A stretch of DNA of 64,000 bases from Margaritifera margaritifera. Lineage: Eukaryota > Mollusca > Bivalvia > Unionida > Margaritiferidae. The DNA lies in assembly GCA_029931535.1 (NCBI GenBank), contig JAQPZY010001664.1:1296501-1360500 (forward strand), in the 5' to 3' direction. The position numbers were made by a program, and so were the translations under genes. This document shows, one piece after another, positions 11,311-23,314 of this stretch (positions are counted from its first letter, which is position 1; each line of letters begins with the position of its first letter). The notes under the pieces are model-generated. The model ran no database searches. It had not been told where the DNA came from and worked only from the letters and a program-made list of their open reading frames with translations.

Positions 11311-12081
11311 TCTATTCAGTTAAAATCTTTAAAAAATGGATCTTTAAAATATCTTTCATGTATTCGGTAGTTCAATCTATTGTTTATATACCAATAAAAT
11401 GTGCATGATATTAACGTCATGACGTCATGCTATAAAAATCGTTCTCTAAACTGTGGCCTATGGTGTTATGCAAAGTCGTTAATGTCATAAATAGAATCTT
11501 TAAATTACGTTCATTTGATATGAAATATACGATACTCGTTGAATTACATAATATACCACTTCTCTCTCTCTCTCTCTCTTTGCGCCTAAGCAAAACCATA
11601 CACCGTTGTGCACTAGGAATGTAATTGTAGTGTACAATTAGTGCACCGATTTTACAACACATAGTGAGTTTGTGTGCAAGGTACTGCACTGTAGTGAAGA
11701 AGGCAGTGCACTATAGAACAAGGAAGTGCGCTATAGTTAACAAGGTAGCTGACGATGGTGAACAAGATAGTGTACTTTAATGAAGAATGTAGTTTAATTT
11801 AATGAACAATGTAATGCACAATTATATGCAATGAATGATCTCATAGCATTTCAATGATACGAGTTATTGCTGTGTTCATGGATATTTTGGTAAACCAATA
11901 CTGACAGAAAATAACACTCCATTTACATGTAGCGTCTCGTTATATATTAGAGAAACGACGACGATGACGACGACAATGACGCAGTAGGTTAGTACACAGG
12001 GGCACTTTATCTCCCTACTTTATATTTACTCACAGCATATATGTAGAGGGAGGAGAGTTATAGTGCCCATGTGGAGCAGTA
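10589..12081. other. Intergenic, no recognised gene; poly-T 11,279-11,307 and (CT)n near 11,561
   Basis: No domain seen. The stretch 11,640-11,830 contains degenerate short direct repeats of the type GTAGTGAAGAAGGCAGTGCAC. The frames at 10,881-11,142 overlap on both strands and look random. Confidence 0.5.
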
Positions 12082-12195
12082 GTAATTGTTGTTGATGCTG
12101 GGTGTTGCTGTTGTTATTGTTGTTGTTGTGTGTTGTTGTTATTGTTGTTGGTGCTATTATTGTTATTGTTGTTGTTGTTATTATTATAGTATTAT
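12082..12195. repeat. (GTT)n-type imperfect microsatellite
   Basis: Interrupted GTT/ATT triplets, followed by scattered GGAT-type tetranucleotides to about 12,310. Confidence 0.8.
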
Positions 12196-12869
12196 TATTC
12201 ATTTATTGCTATTTTTCTGTCTACTAATATATCGTCCAATAAGTAATCATCATTAAAAGGATGGCTGGATGGATAGATGCATGGATGTATGAATTAATGA
12301 ATGGATGTTATCTGTCTGCAGAAGAAATCAAGATATTACAAATTTGTCTTAAAAGGTCCTTTCACAGGCAAAACCAATTTGACTCTTTTAATTTGCGATG
12401 CAGCCCTTGATAACAATCTACACCCCTAATTTACTGCCCCAGACAATGACTCAGGTAGACCTTTCGATCTCTACGACCTTTCGATCCGCCAGTAAGTTAC
12501 ACACCTATAAACTATACAGGTTTTCATACATAATCTCAACTCCTCTGATATTCCTATTGAGCCGTGTTTTAATGAACGAATCTCTGTCTTTATGTATGTA
12601 CGTGTGTATACATTTTCTGTTCAGTTTATCTGGAATATAAGTTCCTATGATATATTAATTCTTCATTGAAAAAAATAAAATTATAAACATAATATAAATT
12701 GTTATCATAACGTGCTATGTGTATCTAAATTAATTAAAAAGTGATTGCTTGGAAAGAAAGACTCCACTCTGTACATAAAGCTGAACAATCTTCATGGGGA
12801 CAGTTTATTGCCTGTCACCTCTATAAAACGATTTGGTTTTGAAATTATTTTTCATTTCAAAATTCTCTT

Positions 12870-12975
12870 AGTGACTCATTTGTTGCAGTGTCCTTGGGCA
12901 AGGTACTTTACTCCAATTGCCTCGGCACTAAATAACATAATTGTGTTGCTGTGCCGTAAATCACCAAAGCAAAGC
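12870..12975 (+). mobile_element. Possible SINE 3' domain fragment
   Basis: GTGTCCTTGGGCAAGGTACT, continuing TTACTCCAATTGCCTCGG, resembles the conserved central/3' block of widespread metazoan SINEs. No tRNA head is visible upstream. Identification rests on recall of that block only. Confidence 0.4.
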
Positions 12976-13293
12976 AAATCATTTCTTGCAAAAGCACAAA
13001 TATGAGCTTATGTAATGTGGGCAGAGGCAAGCGCCAAAGAAAAAGTAAATGTACATTAACCAGGAAGAAAACAAGGAGCAGGAACAATAATCTATTTCAT
13101 TATTTAGACTGATTTAACAAATTGTGCGCAGTTGCAGATCCCATGATGTATCAAAATTGACACCAAAGACTGATAATCAAGGTCAGTTTATATTAGCAAT
13201 TCAAATACAAAGACTGGGAGATTTAAGTAAATATAGAAAAGAATCCATAACACACCTTTTTCGAGAGGCGTAGATGGCAATTCAGTGTTGTAG

Positions 13294-13297
<4 letters not shown>

Positions 13298-13342
<45 letters not shown>

Positions 13343-13373
13343 CAACAACAACAACAACAATAATAATAATAAC
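13298..13373. repeat. (ATA)n/(ACA)n compound microsatellite
   Basis: About 14 ATA units, then ACA units, then ATA again. A similar tract is at 13,727-13,756. Confidence 0.95.
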
Positions 13374-13555
13374 TAAAACTAATATATACTATGAAGTTTT
13401 GATACGTAATAAAACTAAAAAAATTCATTATTTTCCACTAATTGCTTCATTTATCCATCTATTCATCCATTCATACATTCGTCCATCCGTAGATGCAAAC
13501 ATGTCGCAAGGGTACCATCAGTGGAGTCCTATTAGGTAATGTGTTGCGATTTATT

Positions 13556-13657
13556 CAGGTATGACAATTTGTAGATTTATACAGGTATGACAATTTGTAG
13601 ATTTATACAGGTATGACAATTTGTAGATTTATACAGGTATGACAATTTATAGATTAT
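13556..13657. repeat. 26-bp tandem repeat, 4 copies
   Basis: The unit is CAGGTATGACAATTTGTAGA followed by TTTATA, almost perfect for three copies with a diverged fourth. Unrelated to the 26-bp unit at 9.9 kb. Confidence 0.95.
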
Positions 13658-13975
13658 GGACTAAATAGGGGTAATGCTCTGACTGATAATCTCCCTAATG
13701 ATGAAGATGATGATGATGACGACGACAACAATAATAATAATAATAATAATAATAATTACATCCTGAATAATATGCTAGGCATGAAAACTGGTACTTAGAA
13801 AGATAAATATAAATGTTCTTTGTGATCCATTGCAAATTTGGGCGAATGGAGATCACCACAATATTTGGAGAGGAAGAAGAATGCTGAAAGTGGAGACTGT
13901 GTAAAGACGCATGATCGAGAGTTTATGCTACTGTGTTAGCTGAAACAAGTTTGTGGATTTTACCTTAGCCCAAGC

Positions 13976-14164
13976 GGGACAAAACTGAGCATAGCGGACT
14001 ATGGGACAAAACTGAGCATAGCGGACTATGGGACAAAACTGAGCATAGCGGACTATGGGACAAAACTGAGCATAGCGGACTATGGGACAAAACTGAGCAT
14101 AGCGGACTATGGGACAAAACTGAGCATAGCGGACTATGGGACAAAACTGAGCATAGCGGACTAT
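13976..14164. repeat. 27-bp tandem repeat, 7 perfect copies
   Basis: The unit is GGGACAAAACTGAGCATAGC followed by GGACTAT. Seven units fill the 189 bases exactly, with no substitution that I can see, which indicates a very recent expansion. Confidence 0.97.
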
Positions 14165-14519
14165 GTTCAGGTTTAGATCAAATACACCTCTCTTTCACTC
14201 TTAGGAACGCTGACCGTGCAATGTTTGTACTTTCTTTATTTAAACCAACTTTCACGTGTCGAATCATAAGCGTCTCTTTCAGTTAACAATTCAATGTGAA
14301 TAGAAGCTCATAAACAGAACAAATACTTCATTTAGGTTTAAAGCAAACGGCGTTATTGGATTTGGATAATTTTTGCGCAATTCTGAGTACGCAAAGAAAG
14401 CAAAAAGCAAAGACACTTGTAGCATCTTATTTTCCTACGCTGGGTAGCTTCTGAATCGATAGCCGTCTGGAATGTCTTGCTACTAAACATCTAGTTTCGT
14501 TGCGGTGCCTTCACTGAAT

Positions 14520-14990
14520 TTGTCCCAATCGCAGAAGACGTGTAGCTCCTACTGCTTCATTAGCCTATTTTTTTTATATATTTGTTAGAATTTGTTGAGG
14601 AAATTTTCAAGTATGACAGTCCTTATGGCAATGAGTTTGACCGATAAATTTTCTAAAATTCGGACTTTCATATGTTTTTAAATGCTGTTCAGACTTACTA
14701 TATAATTCTACTAAAATACTGTCAGTTGTTTAAGTATCCAAGGTGTGTGCAGTAAATCGACTCCACCGCAGATGACCTTTATCTCCTCCTACTTCATGCG
14801 CATATTTATTTGTACATTTATTAAAATTTGTTGATGAAATTTTCAAGTAGGATATTTCTGATGACATTCGGAGTTTACGGTTTTTAGGTACTAATGTTAA
14901 AAGGTGCTATATAATTGAACTAAACTACTTTGAGTTGTCTAAGTGTTTCTAAGGTATGTGCAGTAAATTAGGTCTGATCACCAATCACTG
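14520..14990. repeat. Diverged direct duplication, about 235 bp x 2
   Basis: The two halves (about 14,530-14,760 and 14,768-14,985) share AATTTGTTGAKGAAATTTTC, CTATATAATT, TCAGTTGT/TGAGTTGT and GTGTGCAGTAAAT in the same order and orientation. Confidence 0.75.
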
Positions 14991-15145
14991 CTGACATGTA
15001 ATTGGTCAGTTCTTGGGTTTTGCACTCAGGTGGATAGAGTGGCGATAGTGTCAATTAGGTCTTATCAGCAATCACTGGTGACATGTGATTGGTCATTTCG
15101 TAGGTGTGCGAGACAGGTGGGTTGAGTGTTCATAGGGTCAAATTG
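14965..15145. repeat. Direct duplication, about 88 bp x 2
   Basis: AGGTCT-ATCA-CAATCACT-GTGACATGT-ATTGGTCA occurs twice (from 14,970 and from about 15,057), each followed by a similar AGGTGG...AGAGTG block. Confidence 0.8.
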
Positions 15146-16225
15146 CGGCGGTTGATTTTACACAAAACAGCACTAAATATAATTACAAATCCAGGATGGA
15201 GTGCTACAACGGATGAAGAAAGCATCAAGGTGTGAGAAGTAACATTTTATGAAAGTAATTTAATGTAGTAAAGCTTGTTTTGTGACATTCTAAAGAAAGG
15301 GTCACTTCTGTTACAGCTATGGGTACTTTCAACCGTGATTAGTCATAGTATAATACCACTAATATAAGACATAATCTGGATCAAAACGCCTTCTAGTTAT
15401 TTTAAAGGCCCTTGTGCACATAGAGAGTTTCCCAGGCACAACTAGTCTGACCATTTTAATTAGTAATATAGCCCTTCGATAGACAAAATCACAGCCAGCG
15501 CAGTACTCCTATCGTACTACCCTAGCAATTAACATCTGAAGTCACGTATGTAGTCCATAAACTTAGTTTGATCTCATTTCAAGTAAAGCACATAAATATA
15601 ATACATTAGAGGAGAAAAATAAATGTTTTTTAATATAGTTTTATTACATATCAAAACATCGCAGTATATGTTGAGTATGATTTTATCATAATTTTTAGAC
15701 TTTTAGATAGCTGTATGCACCAGCGCTGTAATGCACTAGACTATACCCTGATCACAGCCAAATAGGAAGGGAAAAGGTCATAAAGGTCATAGCAGATGAC
15801 CGAGGTGCACGGGAGTAGTGTTGATATGCGAATATTGCACAGTGTAATTACTTGCTTGACCCAACCTACTCGTGCAGGAATTGATAAAACAACACTACAA
15901 AAAAATATAGAGAAACATATACAAAAGACCCCCCCCCCCCCTCAACAAAAAACAAACAAACAAACAAAAAACATTACGAGCGCAGGTTAATTGTTTAAAC
16001 CAATCCACTTATGTAGGTATGCGACACAATAAAATAAAAGGTCACAAAATTCTAGCTCACTAGCGCAACGACACGGTTAAGGGAACACAACATTACATTT
16101 TCTATGCATTATAAATAATGGACACATTGTAGTAAATTCAAAAATTTTTCAGATCGATGTACAGAGAACATAAATGTCGTCTGCTAGGCTTTTATAGTTA
16201 AATAAATATTACATATCATTCATGG
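15146..16225. other. Intergenic, no recognised gene
   Basis: AT-rich with a C-run/A-rich tract at 15,930-15,970. The frame 15,796-15,990 consists largely of this low-complexity tract. Confidence 0.5.
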
Positions 16226-16234
16226 AATAGTAAA

Positions 16235-16312
16235 AATTAGGTCCTCGTGGCGTAGGCATAAAAAAATGGCATACAGAGCGAAAAGTCTGTAGTTCGAAAT
16301 TCGGCCGAGTTG
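16235..16312 (+). mobile_element. Possible tRNA-derived SINE head
   Basis: TCCTCGTGGCGTAGGCAT (A-box-like) and AGTTCGAAATTC (B-box-like), 55-60 bases apart, resemble a tRNA promoter. An A-run interrupts the D-arm. It lies directly before the 37-bp array. Confidence 0.45.
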
Positions 16313-16325
16313 AATTGATTTTTAA

Positions 16326-17076
16326 GTGTGGACTGCATCATAGCTTAAAACAGTGACATATCGTGGACTATATCACAGATTAAAATAGTGACACATATCG
16401 TGGAATATATCACAGATTAAAACAGTGACACATATCGTGGACTATATCACAGCTTAAAACATATACACATCGTGGACTATATCACAGATTAAAATAGTGA
16501 CACATAGCGTGGACTATATCACAGATTAAAACAGTGATATATATTGTGGACTATATCACAGCTTAAATCAGTGACACATATCGTGGAATATATCACAGCT
16601 TAAAACAGTGACACATATCGTGGACTATATCACAGCTTAAAACAGTGACACATCGTGGACTATATCACAGCTTAAAACAGTGACAATTCGTGGACTATAT
16701 CACAGATTAAAATAGTGACACATATCGTGGAATATATCACAGATTAAAACAGTGACACATATCGTGGACTATATCACAGCTTAAAACAGTGACACATATC
16801 GTGGACTATATCACAGATTAAAACAGTGATATATATTGTGGACTATATCACAGCTTTAATTAGTGACACATATCGTGGAATATATCACAGCTTAAAACAG
16901 TGACACATATCGTGGACTATATCACAGATTAAAACAGTGACACATCGTGGACTATATCACAGCTTAAAACAGTGACATATCGTGGACTATATCACAGCTT
17001 AAAACAGTGACATATCGTGGACTATATCACAGATTAAAACAGTGACATATCGTGGACTATATCACAGCTTAAAACA

Positions 17077-17144
<68 letters not shown>

Positions 17145-17283
17145 GGACTATATCACTGCTTAAATCAGTGACACATATCGTGGACTATATCACTGCTTAA
17201 ATCAGTGACACATATCGTGGACTATATCACAGCTTAAATCAGTGACACATATCGTGGACTATATCACAGCTTAAATCAGTGAC
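16326..17283. repeat. 33-38 bp minisatellite, about 25 copies, interrupted by (TA)n
   Basis: The typical unit is GTGACACATATCGTGGACTA followed by TATCACAGCTTAAAACA (37 bp), with shorter 33-35 bp forms lacking ACAT. A pure (TA)n tract at 17,079-17,141 sits exactly where some units read GTGATATATATTGTGG, so it probably expanded from within a variant unit. Confidence 0.95.
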
Positions 17284-17491
17284 AGTCGCCTTATCACATT
17301 TGTCATGTGTACCATTTTGTTATTTAGGTGTCATGTTCTCTTTTCCCTCTGGTATTTCACGCATTAGGCATGTTTTAACTCCTTCTTGCTATAATGCACC
17401 ACGTTTCTATAAATTTGTTACGTTCTAGAAAATTTGTCATGCTCCTTGATGCTGCTATATATATATATATATATGTATCATGCTTCCGAAA

Positions 17492-17742
17492 TCTCCATAG
17501 AAGAGGTGTACCTTTAGTACCTAATCTCTATAGGAGAGGTGTACCTTTAGTACCTAATCTCCATAGGAGAGGTGTACCTTTAGTACCTAATCTCCATAGG
17601 AGAGGTGTACCTTTAGTACCTAATCTCCATAGGAGAGGTGTACCTTAAGTACCTAATCTCCAGAGGAGAGGTGTACCTTTAGTACCTAATCTCCAGAGGA
17701 GAGGTGTATCTTTGGTACCTAATCTCCAGAGGAGAGGTATGT
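17492..17742 (+). repeat. 33-bp minisatellite, about 7.6 copies
   Basis: The unit is TCTCCATAGGAGAGGTGTAC followed by CTTTAGTACCTAA. Being 11 codons long, it keeps one plus frame (17,394-17,648) open with the period NLHRRGVPLVP. I regard the frame as a by-product of the repeat. A short (TA)n is at 17,456-17,475. Confidence 0.95.
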
Positions 17743-18288
17743 CTTTAACACATCATACATATATTTACTGGCATAATATTTTAACTTGTTCCCAACTGTT
17801 AAATGATTCATCATATCCTTTCAATTTAACAATGACATGCTATTTTCAATTTGTTTTGAATGTCTGCAAGATTTTTCATTTCAACTTAGTATATGTCATC
17901 TTGTTTATTGTATACAGATAACTCTTGCTCGTACCCCCCCCCCCATAACCTCTTCTTTCAAATCTTCCAGTTTGTAACAAGTAGATCACCTACAATTCTT
18001 TGACTGATTTTAAATATTTACTTGGTTAAGAGTGATAGTAGCCTTTTTAAAAAAAGTCGTATTTTGAAATTCTGAATGTTTCACTCATTTTAAAATCTGG
18101 CCTTCCAAATGTACCAGATGTAAAGTAACCAAATAGGTTTATTCCAACTTTTGATCAGTTGTCTTCCTCACTTCATTTAACTGCAGCCATGTCTATTGGT
18201 CTGTGATGAGTGTTGTTGTGTCCCTCAGTTAGCTTTCCAAAACGTAAACTCATTTTCTGATTACATTTGAGTGAAATAGCTCCATAAT

Positions 18289-19152
18289 TTAGTCATTAAC
18301 GCTCTGTTTGACGCTCTGTTTGACGCTCTGTTTGACCTTTCTACTACAAATGATTTAGTCATTAATGCTCTGTTTGACCTTTCTACTACAAATGATTTAG
18401 TCATTAACGCTCTGTTTGACCTTTCTACTACAAATAATTTAGTCATTAACGCTCTGTTTGACCTTTCTACTACAAATGATTTAGTCATTAACGCTCTGTT
18501 TGACCTTTCTACTACAAATAATTTAGTCATTAACGCTCTGTTTGACCTTTCTACTACAAATAATTTAGTCATTAACGCTCTGTTTGACCTTTCTACTACA
18601 AATAATTTAGTCATTAACGCTCTGTTTGACCTTTCTACTACAAATAATTTAGTCATTAACGCTCTGTTTGACCTTTCTACTACAAATAATTTAGTCATTA
18701 ACGCTTTGTTTGACCTTTCTACTACAAATGATTTAGTCATTAACGCTCTGTTTGACCTTTCTACTACAAATAATTTAGTCATTAACGCTCTGTTTGACCT
18801 TTCTACTACAAATGATTTAGTCATTAACGCTCTGTTTGACCTTTCTACTACAAATGATTTAGTCATTAACGCTCTGTTTGACCTTTCTACTACAAATGAT
18901 TTAGTCATTAACGCTCTGTTTGACCTTTCTACTACAAATAATTTAGTCATTAACGCTCTGTTTGACCTTTCTACTACAAATGATTTAGTCATTAACGCTC
19001 TGTTTGACCTTTCTACTACAAATAATTTAGTCATTAACGCTCTGTTAGACATTTCTATAAACAAATGATTTAGTCATTAACGCTCTGCTTGACCTTTCTA
19101 CTACAAATGATTTAGTCATTAACGCTCTGTTTGACCTTTCTACTACAAATGA
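18289..19152. repeat. 42-bp minisatellite, about 20 copies, open on both strands
   Basis: The unit is GCTCTGTTTGACCTTTCTAC followed by TACAAATRATTTAGTCATTAAC. At 14 codons it encodes LFDLSTTNDLVINA on plus and NRALMTKLFVVERS on minus. The minus frame stays open for 267 codons (19,064-18,261). A one-base slip near 19,060 and the absence of exon signals argue against coding. The first units are truncated to 12-bp GCTCTGTTTGAC steps. Confidence 0.95.
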
Positions 19153-19460
19153 TATTTTTGTGTCTGAGTAAGTATTCACTCTTTTCCTTTTTCAGAATGT
19201 TCTTAACTTTCTTTTTGTAAATTTCTTTTCCGTCAACAAACTGTATCCTGTAATCTTTTGTTTCTTTTGAAGATTTCCTTAAAAGCATTGTGTACGTCAT
19301 CTCCATTTTTTCGTTTTCACTTTTCAGCCCAGTGATATTTCTAAAGAAACATCTATCACTGTCAACATGGATTTGTATCCATTTTTGTCTTTTTCACATG
19401 TTTGCATGTCAAAATAATATTTGCCTGCCACTGGTCATCCACATGACTTACATTGACCCT
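19112..19460 (-). pseudogene. Decayed retroviral-type integrase core (transposon relic)
   Basis: Pieces in different minus frames resemble an rve-type integrase core. GYKSMLTVIDVSL (19,339-19,381) corresponds to the strand around the first catalytic Asp. FKEIFKRNKRLQ lies in a second frame. FVDGKEIYKKKVKNIL (19,183-19,244) corresponds to the second Asp region. Frameshifts and stops separate them, and the piece containing the catalytic Glu is replaced by the 42-bp array. Polinton/Maverick- or Ginger-type integrases are the likely source. It is inactive. Confidence 0.6.
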
Positions 19461-19913
19461 TCCATGTGAGAAATCTTGGCCTTCCTTGCTTGTGTAGTAT
19501 GTGGATAAGGGGTTTAGTTAACCATTCTATTAATGCAACGTATATTATGTTCTTTTCTTTCCCCGTTTCATTCGTTCGCACCAGTGACCAATTGAGCTTT
19601 CAGGACCATATTAAAGACGTATTAAATACAGTTCTATGTCAGTCATTTAAAATAAAAAAATTAAAAAAAAACATCTAGAAAATTCTTTATGTTTGATAAA
19701 TTGTCTCTATGTGTTATCAACAAGCCATCAGGACATCCACCTACAAGAAAAACTTCTATATGCAGCAATTTGCAACGTTTCTTCCATCCTTTCAACTGTA
19801 TGAATGGTTTTAGATTTATGAATTTTTGTAATTCCTTTGGTTGAATCTATAACAGATACTTCATACAATGAATTATCATGTGCTGTTTTACATTTGACTC
19901 TGACCCGGATGGA

Positions 19914-20150
19914 TTATATCCCTGTTTTTATTGAATCATTTATAGACTGACCTTGTAAAGTTTGCGAGAATTTAAGCTGTACTGTAAATGTTGCCGAATA
20001 TAAATGTATGTGTTTATCAACATCACATGCATAATTTATTCTTTGTTCGAACTGCACCGTTTTAACCATCTTCACACCAGTGTACATGCTGCCTTCTTCA
20101 ATGTCATAATTATTAAATGTAATTTGCCAAGCGGCAGCTTTTGCAAAGCA
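19914..20150 (-). pseudogene. Unrecognised open fragment beside the integrase relic
   Basis: A minus frame of 79 codons (from FAKAAAWQITFNNYDIEE to a TAA at 19,914) has balanced composition and no low complexity. The following sequence to about 19,700 continues protein-like in other frames (for example LYEVSVIDSTKGITKIHKS), as expected of a frame-shifted gene. I do not recognise the family. The position suggests the same element as the integrase fragment. Confidence 0.35.
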
Positions 20151-20226
20151 TTAAAGTATGTATTTTCCAATGTTTAAAATTAACAAATGAATACCTTTAT
20201 TTTCTTTGAATGTTATTATTCAAAAC

Positions 20227-20406
20227 AACTAGGTTTGACCACACTGTTGTCCAGTCCAAATATACAAACAACTAGGTTTTTGACCACACTGTTGTCCAGT
20301 CCAAATATACAAACAACTAGGTTTGACCACACTGATGTCCGGTCCAAATATACAAACAAATAGGTTTGACCACACTGTTGTCCAGTCCAAATATACAAAC
20401 AAATAG
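20227..20406. repeat. 43-45 bp tandem repeat, 4 copies
   Basis: The unit is AACTAGGTTTGACCACACTG followed by TTGTCCAGTCCAAATATACAAAC. The second copy has two extra T. Confidence 0.95.
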
Positions 20407-20869
20407 GCATTATCTCTCTGATACCAATATTCTTGCTTTCATGTTAAAGTCGTGAAATATTTCTATCACCTCCCTGAAAACTGTTGACTTAATGCTATGC
20501 AGTTTTGTGCAATTATTTATGATGCGTAAAAATATTAAATTAGCATTTGCTTAACTGTTTCGCTGCACTGATGCGGTAGAAATGTGTAACTTTTTAATTT
20601 AGTGTTGTTGCATTCCTTACTCGAGTCGGTTGGTCCCACAAAAATTGACTGGGCTAGTAACTGTTATTATTTTATTTTAATGTTGTCGTATCCCCCTACA
20701 CAAGTGGTTTGGCACGGAATATATTTATAGTGCCCCCCCCCCTCACCTCTCCCGTGCATATCTATACTACTTATTGCAACCAAATCGATGTGCAAGGAGA
20801 AATTTCAGTCAGCTAATGTACAAAACCACTAGAGTTCTATTAGAAATGCAGAGTATATAGAATAAATTA

Positions 20870-21590
20870 TTATGAAATGTATACCTATATTCCAAGCAGA
20901 GAGGAATGTGCTGATCCCTGGATCCCACATTGTATATAGATTAAATTATTATATAAAAAATTTATATCTACATACCAGATAGAGTGGAAAGCGCTTATCC
21001 CTGGATCCCACATTGTATACAGATTACATTTTTTAAAAATACAAATTGATACTTACATATGAAATAGAGTGGAAAGTGCTTATCCCTGGATCCCACATTG
21101 TATATAGATTGCAATTTTTATACAAATTGATACCTACATATGAAATAGAGTGGAAAGTGCTTATCCCTAGATCACACATTGTATATCGATTAGATTATTC
21201 TAAATCTGAATACCTACATATCAAATAGAGTGGAAAGCGCTTATTCTGTATCTCACATTGTATACATATTACATTATTATACAAAGTGAAAAGCACTTAT
21301 CGATGGATCTCATATCGCATATAGAATTATTTATTATAGCAATTTACACCTATATACCAAGGAAAGAGGAAAGCGATTATCACCGGATCCCACGCTGAAT
21401 ATAGATATAACTATTATGAAAATGTATACCAACATGCCAAACCGAGGGGAACGTGTTTATCCCTGGATCGCACATTGTATATAGATTATATCGTTATAAA
21501 AATTAATATCTACATACCAAACTGAGAGGAAAGCGCTTATCCATGGATTTCACAGTGTACATATGGATACATAATACCTGAAAGAAATTA
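20870..21590. repeat. About 80-bp diverged tandem repeat, 9 units
   Basis: The conserved core GCTTATCCCTGGATCCCACA followed by TTGTATATAGATT recurs near 20,910, 20,992, 21,079, 21,161, 21,238, 21,294, 21,375, 21,454 and 21,535, each preceded by TACCTACATAYNAAATAGAGTGGAAAG-like sequence. Divergence is high in outer units and low between units 2-4. Confidence 0.9.
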
Positions 21591-21628
21591 TGACACATAT
21601 ATAATCAAACAGATTGGAGAGTTATAAT

Positions 21629-21702
21629 TTGTTCCCAGCAAGAATCGAACCCGCAAAGTGAGAAATAGCACCACTCGCTATCATGGTAGAGTTTAGGAGA
21701 AT
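21629..21702 (-). mobile_element. tRNA-derived SINE head / pseudo-tRNA
   Basis: The minus strand shows TACCATGATAGCGAGTGGTG (A-box-like) and GCGGGTTCGATTCTTGCTGG (B box). The acceptor stem does not close cleanly. Confidence 0.5.
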
Positions 21703-22754
21703 AGTATACTAGTACTTCAACAAATGTACTTAGCCCAAAGTCGAACTTGCTCTTCAAATCAATTGTACCAAAGAACAATGTTTAAATTTACTTGCAGGAG
21801 AAGTGAGAAGAGACTTTGACATGAAGGCCGGTTTTGTGAGTACTACTTATAAGACGAAATTTCCGACATTTCAACTGATAACGACAAAAATAAACGACAC
21901 AAATGACAAATACACATACATGACGATACACTTAAATATCAAAGATAAGAAACGAATAAAATGACAAGAATAAAATTAAAGAAAGGAAAGAAATTAGAAA
22001 AGAAAGGAAGGAAACAAAGCAAGACATAATATGTATACAGCTAATATAAGTATAGAAAAAGTTTTGCGTAGAAAGGCACAGGTATACAGTTTTTATTTCC
22101 TTTGAATTTAAACAAACAGAAAGAATGTATCCTTATACTATACCTTAAATTTAGTTTATATTTTAAAGCCAGGAATATGTATATAAGGCAAAACGATTGG
22201 AAACAAGCTGTTCAACTTACAAATTCCTTGCCATAAACATAAGCCCTTTAAATAACATGCCTGCAAACGTTTTTTTTTTTTAAATTTCGTTATATCGAAA
22301 TATTTTGATCAAAACGAAATATTATTTCGTTATTTCGAAATGGTTAAGTGACATGCATGCAAGCATTTTTTATTTCATTATAACGCATTTCACCTAAGGA
22401 GCTCCGTAAACTCATTTAAAATCAGTGTCAGATGCAAGATTATATATTTTTTTTAAATGTTGGACGGGTTTGTTGGTGGTGTCACCTATCGGATTCAAGG
22501 GACTTAGCTGAGCTCGGTCCAATCATTGCCACGTCTCACTGACTGATGTTCAGAAGGCCGCGGTGAATTAAAGAAAAACATATGTAATAACGCTTCAGGT
22601 TTAAATTTACTTGGTAGAAAACAAATTAAAAAATAATTCTTACATCTAGTATACAAAAACTGTGCAAATTTGGAAGAAATCAGGATGACCTCAGTATTTA
22701 TTTCAAACAAGGAACAGTTTGAAAAGTTGTACTTAACATACCCCTTGTCATTAC

Positions 22755-22824
<70 letters not shown>

Positions 22825-23243
22825 CTCGATTTAGGGACATTGTTTTTAATAAATACTCATTTCTACTCTTAGAGGTCAATGAAGTTAGTCACGATAGTAC
22901 GAGCTCTGACATATCAGTGTAAAATACTATTTGTGTTCACGTTGCGAATGTCCACCATTTAATCATTTTCAAACCATTTATCATAACATACTTAAAACGA
23001 TGATAATATTCTTGCTTGGTTGCACTAGAGTAAAATCTGATACACATTGATTAAAGTAAATTAGAAAATCTGATTTAAAAATAATCTAGAATATGAGGAA
23101 TTTCAAATTACATACATTTTACGATCTCAAACTCCCCCCCCCCCCAGTCCCCCCTCACCCGGCAGCCTCTCCCCCTTCAATTCTGTTGATTTTGGCAGTT
23201 TCCAATAAATTCAGCGGCTCATTTAGTTTTCATTAAACACACA

Positions 23244-23314
<71 letters not shown>

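Noticed and set aside
16326..17283. Regularly spaced repeats as a CRISPR array
   Set aside because: There are no unique spacers: the whole 33-38 bp period is conserved, and the genome is animal.
17394..17648. 84-codon frame with period NLHRRGVPLVP
   Set aside because: A 33-bp minisatellite; no splice or domain evidence, and the frame is interrupted in the last units.
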